NCBI GenBank assembly: GCA_036365145.1
Contig: JAEOAD010000015.1
Span: forward strand, 36,967,501-37,031,500
Length of the DNA: 64,000 bases
Direction: 5' to 3'
DNA from: Orientallactaga sibirica
Taxonomy: Eukaryota; Chordata; Mammalia; Rodentia; Dipodidae
Made by a program: the position numbers and the translations under genes. The notes beneath the pieces were generated by a model. The model saw only the letters and a program-made list of their open reading frames with translations, was not told the DNA's origin and ran no database searches. This document shows, piece after piece, positions 10,641-21,000 of the stretch; position 1 is the first letter of the stretch; each line of letters opens with the position of its first letter.

Positions 10641-11163
10641 TTTTATTAAGGGGTTTATTATTTTTCATTTCCTATGACACATGAAATTTAGCCCAAATTT
10701 AATCTCTATTCCAAATCATTTAATTTTCAGCTGTATACACTTTTGTGAATATTTAATAGACGGTTACTATACTCTTCTAAGTTCTCTCTTTTTAGCCTGG
10801 AACTACTTGATGTGTGTCTGTTTCATACTATTCTTTGAAGAGTATCAATAATTTTTCAATTTTTTTTAGTGGCTGTCATTATCTAATTTATTGTACAACC
10901 TTTATTTCCGTCTCATATAATTAATGGAAAATATTTTATTATTTACTCATGAACTTATACAACTTATATTGTTCAGCATGCACTGTGTTTTAGACATTGT
11001 TCTAGTTTTTGCCTTTTTATTAGTATATATTAATTATACAAAATATTTTAATTAAGTTTTTATATATGAATGTACTATCATATATGTATACATGATCATA
11101 TTCACACTCCCATTACTCCTTGCTTTTCTTCCTCTTGGTTCCTTCCTCTTCCCAGATAGTCTC
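10641..11163. other. Unassigned AT-rich sequence
   Basis: About 0.5 kb of very AT-rich sequence between a MaLR LTR and the ERVL LTR. No repeat family recognised and no reading frame of note. Confidence 0.5.
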
Positions 11164-11646
11164 TGTATTAGTTAGGGTTCTCTAGAAGAACACAACTGAG
11201 ATAATGAATATATATTATAAAGAGGATTTATTAGATTATCTTATAAGACATGGGTTGGGCAGTCCAACAAAAGCTTTTTGTTAGCTATAGAGTCACATAA
11301 CCCTGTAGCTTTTCAGTCATGAGGCTAGATGCTTCAACATTCCCAATCTGTTACTGAAGGCCTGGAGGATTCCTGGAAACATGCTGGTTTTTAGTCCATG
11401 TTGGGAGGCCAGTGAAACTGGGTTCCAGTGTACAAGAATTCTAGCAATGATGGGTAGATTGATATATGATCACAATGTAGTACAGGAAGCTAAGAAAAAG
11501 GCCCTGTTTTCTCCTGGATTTCTTATGTATAGTATATACTTGGAAGGGCTCCCTACTCTGAGGGATGTTCTTACTCCCTCCATTATCCAGCTTCTTATGT
11601 AATTTCTAGTTTGATCAAGTTGACAACAGAACTTAACCTTCAGGAT
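11164..11646 (-). repeat. ERVL LTR, reverse (3' LTR of ERVL copy 2)
   Basis: The + strand begins tgtattagttagggttctct and ends near gttgacaacagaacttaacc; its reverse complement therefore ends in ..actaataca and starts with a tgtcaacttgatc-type block, as in ERVL/MLT2 LTRs. It matches the LTR at 32615-33113 in both end regions. Its left position, with pol-to-gag sequence running rightward on the reverse strand, makes it the 3' LTR. Confidence 0.75.
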
Positions 11647-11969
11647 TATACTGCTTGTCAACTGAACACCAAACTATAATCCTTTTTTTCAAATGAAGAC
11701 AATAACAAGGATATAATTCTACCTAACATGAGTTAATTATCCCATGTACAACCAAAGGCACACTGATCTTCTCCTCCTAAACATATGGCTAAGTCCCTTG
11801 AAGAATGCTTATTCTCTAATATCTAACAATTTAAATAAATGTTTAATCACACTTAACTACTATCTCAATTTATATCAACTACATAGCTCAGAAAGAAAAA
11901 CAGAGGTATCTTAATACCAATGCACAAACACTCCAATCTTAATTTTTGTAACTGGTCACATTGCCTTAG

Positions 11970-12185
11970 CTAGTATTTGTAACTACTTTCTTCTACTACC
12001 AAATCTGTATTTTCTTTTACCTTCAGCAAGCACCTCAGCAAGTCTTGGTTCTTTACCTGTAGGGTGACCCACACTTTAATTTCTGAAATGTCTGGGCCCT
12101 TTATCACCTTGTCTTGATTGGATTGTGGATGTTTTCCATTGACCTTGATCACAGGGTATAGTAACACTAAGAAGTACCCTAAAGG
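11970..12185 (-). pseudogene. ERVL pol tail downstream of dUTPase (decayed)
   Basis: A 65-codon reverse frame at 11970-12167 contains VIKVNGKHPQSNQDKVIKGP and ISEIKVWVTLQ. It lies just downstream, in element direction, of the dUTPase block and before the 3' LTR, where the ERVL polyprotein C-terminus is expected. Copy 1 has lost this part, so there is no internal comparison. Assignment rests on position and general character. Confidence 0.5.
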
Positions 12186-12256
12186 ATCCCTTGCACTTCA
12201 GAATACGCTTTCTTATTTCTTCTCTTTTTCTCCTTTGTTGTTAAAATTTTGTTTAT

Positions 12257-12436
12257 TTTTATTTATTAATTTGAGAGTGACAGAGAAATAGGCAGATAGA
12301 TAGAGAATGGCTATGCCAGGGCCTCCAGCCACTGTAAATGAACTCCATATGCATGCGCCCCTCCTGCATCTGGCTGACGTGGGTCCTTAGGCTTCACAGG
12401 CAAGCGTTTAACTGCTAAGCCATCTCTCCAGCTCTC
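12257..12436 (-). repeat. tRNA-headed SINE, reverse, in ERVL 2
   Basis: T-rich start, tttgagagtgacagagaaat, then ctccagccactgtaaatg, tgcatgcgccc, and the reversed head gctaagccatctctccagct. The body is shortened: the usual gtgcatctggcttacgtg block is compressed. Confidence 0.85.
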
Positions 12437-12444
12437 CTTTTTTT

Positions 12445-12592
12445 TTCTGTTTTTCAAGGTAGGGTCTCGCTCTGGCCCAGGCTGACCTGGAATTCACTCT
12501 GTAGTCTCAGGGTGGCCTTGAACTCATGGCAATCCTCCTACCTCTGCCTCCCGCGTGCTGGGATTAAAGGCGTGTGCCACCACACCCAGCTT
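12445..12592 (-). repeat. B1-type SINE, reverse, with 16-bp duplication
   Basis: Contains tttttcaaggtagggtctcg, ctggaattcactctgtagtc, gcctcccgcgtgctgggatt. The flank cagctctccttttttt at 12429-12444 recurs at 12593-12608, so it inserted at the head of the neighbouring tRNA-headed SINE. Confidence 0.9.
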
Positions 12593-12608
12593 CAGCTCTC
12601 CTTTTTTT

Positions 12609-12699
12609 GAGGTAGGGTCTCATTCTAGTCCAGGCTGACCTTGAACTCACAGTGACCCTCCTATGATCCTCCTATCTCTGCCTCCCAAGTGCTAGGATT
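12609..12699 (-). repeat. B1-type SINE, reverse, truncated
   Basis: gaggtagggtctcattctag through tgcctcccaagtgctaggat, then the B1 head is missing and the T-rich tail of the next SINE begins at about 12700. It also carries a short internal duplication (atcctcctat repeated). Confidence 0.8.
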
Positions 12700-12914
12700 T
12701 TTTAAAAAGATTTTATTTTCATTTATTTATTTATTTTTATTGGAAAGAGAGAGAGAGTGAGAATGGGCACACTAGGGCCTCTAGCCACTGCAAACGAACT
12801 CCAGATGCATGTGCCACCATGTGCATCTGGCTTATGTGGACCTGGAGAATCGAACCTGGGTCCTTAGGCTTCATAGGCATGTGCCTTAACTGCTAAGCCA
12901 TCTCTCCAGCCCCT
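12700..12914 (-). repeat. tRNA-headed SINE, reverse, in ERVL 2
   Basis: tttatttatttatttttatt, gaaagagagagagagtgaga, the body with ccactgcaaacgaactccag and gaatcgaacctgggtcctta (B box reversed), and the reversed head actgctaagccatctctcca. It cuts off the head of the B1 at 12609-12699. Confidence 0.88.
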
Positions 12915-12915
12915 T

Positions 12916-13295
12916 TCTTCTATTGCAGAGAATCAGTCTAATTTCACTCTGGTATTCTGAATCATTTACCCTTGTAAGCACCATAACTCCTTTTTCAGTC
13001 TGTTGACTCAACCCCTAAATGGCCAGGGAGAAATCTGAGCCTCCATTTCAAGGGATTTGGTGGAGGGCTTCCTTAAGAAGCAGTAGCCCCCAGAAAACAA
13101 GACCTTTAGGCTAGCAGAACATAAGATTGCAGGAATAGGAAGCAAAAATTTGGCTAGTGGGTTACTTGGTGTGATGGTGAGTGGTACATTTCCATTTCAA
13201 CCTCTTGATTCCTGTACTCATAAATCCTTGTTACTGGAAAAACAGTGCCATATGAATACCAATTCAGAGTTAGTGCTATAACTGTTTCTTTAAAA
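12916..13295 (-). pseudogene. ERVL copy 2 dUTPase-region remnant
   Basis: Collinear with the dUTPase block of copy 1 (28290-28520): shared landmarks on the + strand are gaacataagattgcaggaa, ggcta(g/a)tgggt(t/c)a, gtgatggtgagtggtac and accaattcagagtta. dUTPase removes dUTP and is encoded downstream of integrase in the ERVL class. Stops and frameshifts throughout. The right end is cut by a LINE-1 piece at about 13300. Confidence 0.65.
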
Positions 13296-13299
13296 GGCA

Positions 13300-13772
13300 T
13301 TCAATTGTCGGGTCATGAATGCACCAGTTCATGTTGGGAGGACAGTTCCATATACTGCTCCTTCCCACTCTGACTCTTACATTCATACTGCCCCCTCTTC
13401 CACAATGTTCCCTTACCCTTGGAGAGTGTGGTAGATAATTTGTTTAGTGCTGAACTCCCCAGCGCCCCTTGTTTTCAGCTTTGATGAGTTTTGAGTCTCC
13501 TTAGTGCCTGCTGTCTTCTCTATAGGGAAGGTTCTCTGAATGGTAGTGAGAATAACACTCATATTCTTTCTGCCACTTCCTTTACAATATTCCCTGGTCT
13601 CTGGCAGATATGATAGTGATGGCTTATCCAATGCTAAGCACTGAGTATTCTCTTGTCATCATTTTGATGAGTTTTGCATTTCCCCAGTAATATTTACCAC
13701 CTATAAAAGAAGCTTCTCTAAGCAAAAGTGTGCATAGCATTAATTGAAGGGTATAAGCATTTGTAATTAGAA
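13300..13772 (-). repeat. LINE-1 3'UTR fragment, antisense, replacing ERVL integrase
   Basis: Landmarks of the rodent LINE-1 3'UTR: cccctcttccacaatgttcc, gatgagttttgagtctcctt, then a partial repetition with gatgagttttgcatttcccc and aagcttctctaagcaaaagt. ERVL sequence ends at its left at the dUTPase and resumes at its right at RNase H, so about 0.67 kb of integrase is absent by comparison with copy 1. Confidence 0.7.
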
Positions 13773-13774
13773 TG

Positions 13775-14730
13775 TTTTTGAATTGCTTCTTGGCCTTTTG
13801 GCTCAAGTGTAGAGGTCTATCCACATACACCTTCTCCAGATGTCTTTCTCATCAGATGTCCATTGTGCTCCTCCCAAGTCTGGACCTTGTAGCCAAACCA
13901 TTGCCAAAGCCTATGAATCAGTATATAACCACACGTCTGGACAAATTTCCTCCTACACAGAATGTGTAATTATGTGCACTGGCCAGAGTTCTGTCCATTG
14001 TGAAGATTTGCCTTCAACACTGTCCTTCAGGGTTTGTCCCAGTCAGGGACTGTAATTCTGCAACTGTCAACATCTGCATGATGCCTTCATAGCAAGCAGA
14101 ACCATCTATAAAAGAGGCCCAACTATTCTCCTCCTCAAATGATCATAGAACAAGCCCTATGGTGCTATAGGTATATGGTTAGGGACAGAAGGCAGGAGTA
14201 GTAGTCATAGATATTTCGGCAACTTCTTCATGTTCTTTACTGCCTGAAGGACCTTCTTAACCTTGATCCTGTATGTATCATTTGATAATGGATTGCTACT
14301 ATGTATGTTCACCTTTATGACTTTTTGGGTCAGTTAGCACCCATCTCATGAAGGGCAGCTCAGGTTTCATGGTAATTTGGTGCCTCATTTTCAAATGCCC
14401 AATACCAAAGGAGCTGTCTTTGAAAGGTATAATAGTTGTCTGATGGCAGTGTCTTGCTGCAAAATCCAAAAGGCCTCTGCTGCAATTCACCTGTGGAGGC
14501 CTGCCATAAACACCAAATAGCAACCCTGTCTTCTACTGACATCTCCAGAACAATTGAGACCACTAGATCACATGGCCCAACTGACAGAGCAATTGGCACA
14601 GCAGCCTGGACCTATTGAGCTTTCTCCTATTTTGGTCCCCACTTAAAATGAGCAACTTTCTGAGCCACTAAGTATATGAGCTGGAGGTTTATTGGGTGTT
14701 ATTCTTTAATAGTGGCAGGATGGTCAGATG
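13775..14730 (-). pseudogene. ERVL copy 2 RNase H region remnant
   Basis: Collinear with 29230-30110 of copy 1 (shared + strand blocks: ctat(c/t)(c/t)acatacacctt, ccaagtc(c/t)tgga, atgaatcagt, actgtgaagact-like). Short reverse frames at 14360-14599 and 14299-14523 show VLEMSVEDRVAIWCLWQAST and PSDNYYTFQRQLLWYWAF, matching the RNase H-side frame of copy 1 (VLEVSMADRDAVWSLWQAAI at 29913-30221). No complete frame. Confidence 0.7.
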
Positions 14731-14990
14731 TGTTAAATTATCTTTTTGTTAGAAGATTTAAAAATATTTATTTATTTGACAGAGAGATATACAGAAATAG
14801 GCAGGTAGAGGGTGGGGCAGGGGGAATGAGTGCGCCAGGGCCTCCAGCCACTGCAAATGAACTCCAGATACATGTGCCCCCTTGTGCATCTGGCTTACAT
14901 GGTTCCTGGGAGACAAACCTGGGTCCTTTTGTTTTGAGACAAGTGCCTTAACTGTTAAGCCATTTCTCCAGCCCATGTTAAATTATCTTT
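14731..14990 (-). repeat. tRNA-headed SINE, reverse, with 15-bp duplication
   Basis: SINE body at about 14746-14975 (ttatttatttgacagagaga, gcgccagggcctccagccac, gttaagccatttctccagcc). Flanked by tgttaaattatcttt at 14731-14745 and 14976-14990. It inserted into the ERVL RT/RNase H region. Confidence 0.93.
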
Positions 14991-15480
14991 AACCTTAGAA
15001 ATAATAGCTCCACTAGCTCTACACTATGACGTTCCTAGAAATTTTATTGGGGTAGGTGGCCCTTGAAATTTACATTGCATTTACTTCATATCCCCTAGTG
15101 TTCATATAGTTTACTCTAGAGTGATTGCTACTTCCTGCTCACTTGGTACAATAAACATAACTCCATCAATATAATGAATAAGCATGATACTTTGTGGAAA
15201 GTACAGTCAGGCTCCTTTGTAGCTAAGTTAAAACACAGGACTGGAGATTTTTTAAAATATACTCTTGAGATCAAATGGTAAAGGTGTACTTCCGGTCAGC
15301 TGTAAGAAAATTGTTTTTAGACAGGTGTGGAGAAGAAAGAATTTTCAAGATAAATAACTGCATACCAGGTTCCAGGGAGATATGTTAATTTGCTGAAGTA
15401 AGGAAACCACATCTGGTATAGCAGCTGCATTTGGGGTCACCACTTGATTAAGTTTCTGATAATACTCGATTCTTCCAGGG
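14991..15480 (-). pseudogene. ERVL copy 2 reverse-transcriptase remnant
   Basis: Collinear with 30240-30730 of copy 1. On the reverse strand around 15140-15185 the active-site neighbourhood reads HYIDGVMFIVPSEQ: the second aspartate of the YxDD motif is a glycine here. Other stops and frameshifts are present. RT is the polymerase that copies the viral RNA; this copy is inactive on both grounds. Confidence 0.7.
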
Positions 15481-16080
15481 TCCATCTGTTTGCTGAACAG
15501 GACAAACAGTTAAAGGGACAACACATGGTTCAAACCATTACTTTTGCATTTTTCAAGTCCTTTATGGTTGCACTAATCTCTGTAACACCCCTGAGTCTAT
15601 GACATTGGTTTTGATAGAGGCAGTTCTAATGGTTTTCATTTTGCCTCTCCAACCATAATAGTCCTCATTCCACAGGTCAGGGAATCAATGTGAGGATTCT
15701 GCCAAGTTCTAAGGATATCTATCTCATTTATATATTCTGTGACTAGGGAAATAAACTCAGGATAAGTTTGGGGACCAACAAGACTCTCCATATGTTTTAC
15801 TTTGGGTGAAATTCCATGGATCACATGACCTCTATTAGCCACTGCTTTAGTGGGTCATGATGTTGTTTGAGGTCTCCTGGAATCAATATCAATTCAGAGC
15901 CAGTGTCTAGTAGGTTCCCTTTCCCCAGTGTACAGTTACCTTAGTAAAAGGATACAGGTCCCTTTGGGGGAAAATGGACAAAAATATTAATAGCAAAACT
16001 TTCATGAATTTTAGGTCCTCCTGGGGACTTGGCCTCCACTTTATTCAAGGGGACCTAGGTTTATAAACTGATTCAAGTCT
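15481..16080 (-). pseudogene. ERVL copy 2 protease/RT-linker remnant
   Basis: A 68-codon reverse frame at 15636-15842 contains LVGPQTYPEFISLVTEYINE, then IDILRTWQNPHIDSLTCGMR and TIMVGEAK, matching IDILRSWQNSHTGSLTCGVR and AIMVGKAKWKSLEL in copy 1 at 30709-30969. This is the region between protease and RT. The protease core itself is not readable in one frame. Confidence 0.65.
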
Positions 16081-16770
16081 GGAAATTTTCTAAGGGGCTG
16101 TGATTTTCTTCCTATGCTTCATAGTCTACTTTTGTTCATTTTCTCTGGAAGGTTTCTGCTTATAGAGATTAAGCAAGAATTTAGTAGTCTCCTATCCATT
16201 TGATGGTTGAGAATACCATGACTAATGAGCTATTACCAAAGGTCTACATAAGTCAAGCCAACATGAACATTACTTTTTCTTAGCTGTCCATTATGGTAAA
16301 GCATGCCTCCTTTAACTTTGGAGATTCAGAATTGCCACTTGGCACTTTGTTACTCCAGGTTCCAGTTATAACAATTGCATAGTCTCCTCCTCAAGGTACG
16401 GACACTGCTGACCTTCATATAAAATCATCTAATTCAGTACTACAGCTCCTATAGTGAGGTCTGCATTATAGAGAAGAACAATGACTGAGCGCTTCAAGGA
16501 TACTGGTGCTCCCTTCACAAATTTGTTTTCTGTAGTCTTAGTGAAGGGGAGTTCTTCTGGATTCCTCTACTATGGGGGGGAAAGGTTTTGGATGACAAAT
16601 CTACTCTAGAATTCCAGTTTTCCTCAGACTTTTGATACTTTCATCCATGCTAATCCAAGGGTATCAGGCAAGTCCAGATTATGAACAGTACATATTTTGA
16701 CTCATACTTTAGCCAACCAGCCAAATAAACTCTTATCTTTTTAAAAATATATTTTTACTTATTTATTTGA

Positions 16771-16836
<66 letters not shown>

Positions 16837-17585
16837 CAGATAGAGAGAAAGAGAGAGAGAATGGGCATGCCAGGTCCTCTAGCCACTGCAAATAAAATCC
16901 AGATGCATGCTCCCCCTTGTGCATTCCGGAGAATCAAACTGTGGTCCTTGGGCTTCATAGGCAAATGCCTTAACTGCTCAGCCATTTCTGCAGCCTATTT
17001 TGTGTGTGTTTTTTTTTTTGTGTGTGTGTGTAAAACTCCTGCTGCATTATTAAATCTAGTCTCTCATTTCAGTGAGCCCTCATCAATAAACTCAGTGTGA
17101 TGTAGTTTATGTTCCTTTCTCTATCATCCCATACCCTTAAAATACATTCTTACACATATTCTCCAGACTTTTAGTTGAATGAATTGTCAAACTCATGAAG
17201 CTCTTTAGGGATGTATCACATCTCTTCATGGCTTGTAATTTTTACTTCACTTCTAGGGACCTTCTTGGACTTACATCTGATTGTAGGTATAGAAGTGAAG
17301 ATGGGTAGGCACTGAGAGTTTTCAGCATTGTCTTGCTTGGCAACTCCTTCATTAAAGGCCATTACTGGTCCCATAAACAGTACAGTATTAATTCTCTCAA
17401 GCAGGGATGGAGAGAGAAACACTGCATGGGGTGGAGGTTCTTGTGGGGATACATCTGCTGCTATGAGTGAGGAAACTACTTTCTCAGGCAAGATAAATCC
17501 ATTAGAATCAGATTTTAATGCTTTCAACTTCTTATGGTCTTCTAACACAGCTATGAACTGCCCTTGATATCTCCTCTTCTCTCTG
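16081..17585 (-). pseudogene. ERVL copy 2 gag remnant
   Basis: Blocks on the + strand match the gag of copy 1: caccatgactaatgagc...taccaaaggtctaca (16215-16245; cf. 31450-31490) and catcacatctct-type ends. The reverse frame at 17216-17548 (110 codons) reads SDSNGFILPEKVVSSLIAAD near its start, aligned with the SDSEEVVLHENVASPLLGAV of copy 1. gag codes for the structural core proteins. It is split by a SINE (16745-16996) and loses its 5' end at 17585. Confidence 0.65.
16745..16996 (-). repeat. tRNA-headed SINE with expanded microsatellite tail, reverse
   Basis: Body at 16861-16996 (atgggcatgccaggtcctct ... gctcagccatttctgcagcc). Its pyrimidine tail has become a long compound microsatellite: (ca)n at about 16772-16801 and (ga)n at about 16802-16860 on the + strand. 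It inserted into ERVL gag. Confidence 0.9.
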
Positions 17586-18230
17586 TTTCTTATTTATTTT
17601 ATTTTAAACTTTTTATTGATAGTTTCCATAATTATAAATAATAAACTATGATCATTCCCTTTCCTCCCCCGCTTTCCCCCTCACAAATCCACCTTCCATT
17701 GTATCCCCCCTCAATTAGTCTTTCTTTAATTTTTTTGTTTTGTTTTTCAAGGTAGGGTCTCTCTCTAGCCAAGGCTGATCTGAAATTCACCATGTAGCCT
17801 CAGGGTGACCTCGAACTCATGGTGATCCACTACCTCTGCCTCCTAAGTGCTAGGATTAAAGGTGTGTGCCACCATGCCCAGTTTTTTCTCTTTAATTTTG
17901 ATGTCATCATCTTCTCCTTCTATTGGGAGGGTCTTTTTAGGTAGTGCCAGGCACTGCAAAGTCAAATCCAAGCCATTTTTGTTCTGGAAGAGTGTGTTGT
18001 AAGCAGTCCTACCCTTCCTTTGGCTCTTGCATGTTCTCTACTACCTCTTCTGCAATGGACCTGAGCCTTGGAAGGTGTGATAGGGATGTCTCAGTGCTGA
18101 GCACTCCACTGTCACTTCTTCTCAATACTATGTTGGCTTTTGAGTTACCCCAGTGTTCATGTCAGATGGTGATTTTTATCATATTTTATGATATCTCATA
18201 ATTAGTTTGGCCTTATTTTATTCTACCTTT
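17586..18230 (-). repeat. LINE-1 3' end, antisense, abutting ERVL gag
   Basis: Starts with ttatttattttattttaaac and tttttattgatagtttccat, then pyrimidine-rich 3'UTR, and 3'UTR landmarks on the right (actacctcttctgcaatgg, gaaggtgtgatagggatgtc). It cuts ERVL copy 2 in gag, so the missing ERVL 5' LTR was probably lost when or after this piece arrived. A B1 is nested at 17734-17888. Confidence 0.7.
17723..17899 (-). repeat. B1-type SINE, reverse, with 11-bp duplication
   Basis: B1 at about 17734-17888 (gttttgtttttcaaggtagg, gcctcctaagtgctaggatt, gtgtgccaccatgcccagtt). Flanked by tctttaatttt at 17723-17733 and 17889-17899. Inserted in the LINE-1 3'UTR. Confidence 0.9.
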
Positions 18231-18331
18231 TTATCATTGAGCACTCTTGATATTTGATTATTAGAATCTGTTGGCCGCTTTCATATTTGCTTATTATTTC
18301 CTGTCACCTTTCCTCCAAGATGAGTTTTGAT

Positions 18332-18579
18332 TTTTCCTGTTACTTTTTAAAAATATTTTTATTTTTTTAAAGTTTATTTGCAAGCAGAGAGAAAGAGAAG
18401 GAAGACAGACAGAGAGAATGGGTGTGCTAGAGCTTCTAGCAGCTGCAAATGAACTCCAGATGCATGTGCCACTTTGTGCATTACACTTTATGTGGGTACT
18501 GGGAATCAAACCTGGGTTGTAGGCTTTGCAGTCAAGACCCTTAACCACTAAGCAATCTCTCTAGTCCTATTTTCCTGTT
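18332..18579 (-). repeat. tRNA-headed SINE, reverse, with 10-bp duplication
   Basis: SINE at about 18342-18569 (caagcagagagaaagagaag, gcttctagcagctgcaaatg, cactaagcaatctctctagt). Flanked by ttttcctgtt at 18332-18341 and 18570-18579. Rather diverged, so older than the copies with good heads. Confidence 0.88.
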
Positions 18580-18624
18580 GTTGTTAATAGGCACAGGACC
18601 TGCTTCAATTTTCTTTGACCTGTT

Positions 18625-20239
18625 CTTTTTTTCTAAGAGTTTTAATACATGAACATACTATAATTTGATCAAAATCCCATCTCAGTACCCTCTTTATTAT
18701 TCCTCTCTTACCTCCATTCCACTGGACCCCTTCCTCTTCTAAGTAGTCCCCCTTCTATTTTGATGTTTTATTCTTTTTTGTCCTTCCCCATCATCTATGT
18801 CACAATGTTGATGGGCTCAATTGTTTGCAGGTCTTATGGAGGTAGCAATATCTATTGTGAAGTCATGAATGCATCAGTCACTTTGTGCCTGGAAGATTGT
18901 GTTCTAAAGTATTGCTCCATCTGACTCTTATATTCTTCCCACCCCTCTTCCTTGGAGGGCATGATAGAGATGTCACATGTAGTGCTGAGCTCTCAATAGC
19001 CTCTACTTTTAAGTACTTTGATGAATTTTGAGTCACCCCAGTATCCATAGCCATCCCCAAAAGGAACTCCAGTGAGCAGTGAAAGAAGTACTAATATTCT
19101 TTCTATCACCTCCTCTGCAATGTTCCCTGAGCCCTGGAAGGTGTGATAGAGATGTCCCACCCTGTGTTGAACACTCAGGTGTTACTTCTTATCATGATGA
19201 TTTGTCTCGAGTCTCCCCACTTGTTATTACATTCTGCAAAAAGATGTTTCTATAACCAAAGTGAGAACAAAATTAATGAATGGGAACAAACATAAACATT
19301 TAGAAGGCAATTTGATAGGCACAATTTATCCATTTAGCCAAAGAATAGCAGTAGCCTCCCCCAAAGGACCTCTGATCTTCCTTGCAGCTGGCCAGCAGGG
19401 AAGCAGCCTCCAACTCAGTTTTAGTTTGATTTCTCAGTGTCCTGAGACCACAGTATATGGTGTCTTCACATTAGGATTTTACCATCTTGTTCTGATGGAT
19501 GAAGAAGAGCATTCACAGTAGTCTGTGTGGTTTTGGAGAGCTCATGGACCTCTCTAACTAATAATGTATTGGGATATGTTCCACCCCTGGCAGTAGAATT
19601 TTCCTATAATAACCTCTGGCTTCTGGGAATGGAATTTTCCACCCCAGCAAAGTTTTTCTGTTCAAATTCTTTCTTTTCTAAGATATATATTTCAATTAAC
19701 TGACAAAGAAGTAGGTTTCCATATGGCTTGTACCTAGTATAAGTAGTGGAACCCTGTCCTCTCTTCAGCTACCCTGATCCCATTTAATCCTTTTCTACCC
19801 TTTGTAAACTGTCACTCTACTGTAATGTCTGTAGTCACCTGCGTTAAGTTCTCCCTCCACATTCTTAGCCTCTTTCTAGTTTACTGGCCTCTACTACTGA
19901 TTCTGGTATCAACTTAGATAATCTAAATTTTCAAAGCTAGGATTCACATATGAGAGAGAACATGTGGCATCTGTCTTTCTGAGCCTGAGTTACTTAAAAT
20001 ATTTTATTATTTATTTATTTATTTGAGAGAGAGAAATACAGAAATAGGCAAGTAGAGAGAGAAAGAATGGGCATGTCAGGGCCTCCAGCCACTGCAAATG
20101 AACTCCAGATGCATGCACCCCCTTGTGCATCTGGCTTACGTGGGTCCTGGAGAATCGAGCTTTGAACCGGGGTCCTTAGGCTTCACAGGCAAGCGTTTAA
20201 CCACTAAGCCATCTCTCCAGCCCAGCCTGAGTTACTTAG
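18625..20239 (-). repeat. LINE-1 3'UTR and ORF2 end, antisense
   Basis: The longest 3'UTR of the older rodent LINE-1 type here: tttaatacatgaacatacta, cacttccattccactggac-like text, cctggaagattgtgttctaa, ttcttcccacccctcttcct, and later gaacaaacataaacatttag. From about 19900 it passes into ORF2 end sequence (catatgagagagaacatgtg). It continues at 23437 (agtattatatttttccatat) after the MaLR insertion, which fixes the order of events. Confidence 0.75.
19983..20238 (-). repeat. tRNA-headed SINE, reverse, with 14-bp duplication
   Basis: Well preserved SINE at about 19997-20224 (gagagagagaaatacagaaa, gggcctccagccactgcaaa, cgtttaaccactaagccatc). Flanked by gcctgagttactta at 19983-19996 and 20225-20238. 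It lies within LINE-1 one base from the MaLR LTR edge. Confidence 0.95.
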
Positions 20240-20610
20240 TGTGGAAGTCAGCTTCTCACTGGTGGCAGAAAACACCTGACCAAGAACAAATCAAACAAAT
20301 TAAATACTTTCAGCTTGTGGGAAGAAAGGGTTTACTTTGGCTTATAGTATCAAGGGGACACTCCATGATAGCAGAGGAAAATGATGTCATGAGCAGAGGG
20401 TGGACATTACCTCCTGGCCAACATCAGGTGGACAATAGCAGCAAGAATGTGTGCCAAACACTGGCAAGGGGAAATGGCTGTAACACTCATAAACCTTCCC
20501 CTAGCAATACACTGACTCCAGGAGGCTTCAATTAAAAAATTACCACCAGCTGGGGACCTAGCATTGAAGACACATATGTATATGAGAGATACCTGAATCA
20601 AACCACTATA
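20240..20610 (-). repeat. 3' LTR of MaLR A (MT-like)
   Basis: Reverse-strand LTR. The right end ctgaatcaaaccactata corresponds to a decayed TGTGGTGGTTTGATTCAG start, the left end tgtggaagtcag to the ..ctgac..ca end. Shared LTR body: gagcagagggtggacattac, gcaataggg-like and ccagctggggacctagcatt. It contains an extra AT-rich segment at 20288-20311 absent from the other copies (see findings). Confidence 0.85.
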
Positions 20611-20644
20611 TTCTCCCTCTGCACCCCATAAATTGATAACCATC
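20611..20644 (-). other. Polypurine tract of MaLR A
   Basis: Reverse complement reads gatggttatcaatttatggg, then gtgcagagggagaa directly before the LTR. The forward MaLR at 36800-37974 ends with gtatggttatcagtttatgg and ggccaggggtggaa, so these are homologous internal 3' ends and plus-strand primer sites. Confidence 0.75.
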
Positions 20645-21000
20645 TGTATCAGATAGCTTCAGGTTCACTGAGTTGAACTTCCAGACCAGGCACATTTATG
20701 GAGGAAGGGGTATTATTTATTGAAGCTTACAAATCCAGGGAAAGTTCCATAATGGCAGAAGAAGCTGGCCTGCCTTCACAGGACCAAACACAGAGAGCAA
20801 AGCCACATCCAAAAGCCTCACAGCACACCTCAGAAACTCCAACTAGGCACACTTTGCATATATTTAGATTGAAATCCTAAACCACCACCACACCTTAAGA
20901 TCCACCCAGTGACATTGTCTCCAGCCAGGTGGCTGCAGATGCAAACAACAAACTAATAAAACACTGAATATATTGGGGGCCATCTATTCAAACTACCACA
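20645..21000 (-). repeat. Second LTR type (LTR-B), reverse, nested in MaLR A
   Basis: Ends tgtatcagatagcttcagg (left) and ttcaaactaccaca (right), i.e. TGTGGTAGTTTGAA...CTGATACA on the reverse strand. It has a polyadenylation-signal region (ttatttattgaag on +, caataaataa on the reverse). To its right is a polypurine-like tract (reverse: ttggggaccaggggcacaa), so it is the 3' LTR of a related element, not a solo insertion with duplication. Family not identified; MaLR/ERVL-like. Confidence 0.65.

Larger units (their letters stand above)
11647..17585 (-). mobile_element. ERVL provirus copy 2, internal region, reverse, heavily interrupted
   Basis: Old endogenous retrovirus of the ERVL class on the reverse strand, read right to left: gag (17585-16000), protease and RT (about 16000-14990), RNase H (14730-13775), dUTPase (13290-12916), pol tail (12185-11650), then the 3' LTR. 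Homology is established block by block against copy 1 (28196-32614). All frames are broken. It lacks its 5' LTR and gag start, cut off at 17585 by LINE-1 sequence, and the integrase core, where a LINE-1 3'UTR piece sits. Nested SINEs are listed separately. Confidence 0.8.

Noticed and set aside
16755..16985. 76-codon reverse frame with serine/leucine and cysteine/valine runs
   Set aside because: Translation of (GA)n and (CA)n tracts in a SINE tail.
20098..20535. 145-codon forward frame
   Set aside because: Begins in a SINE, crosses its target duplication and runs into a MaLR LTR; a chance fusion of repeats.
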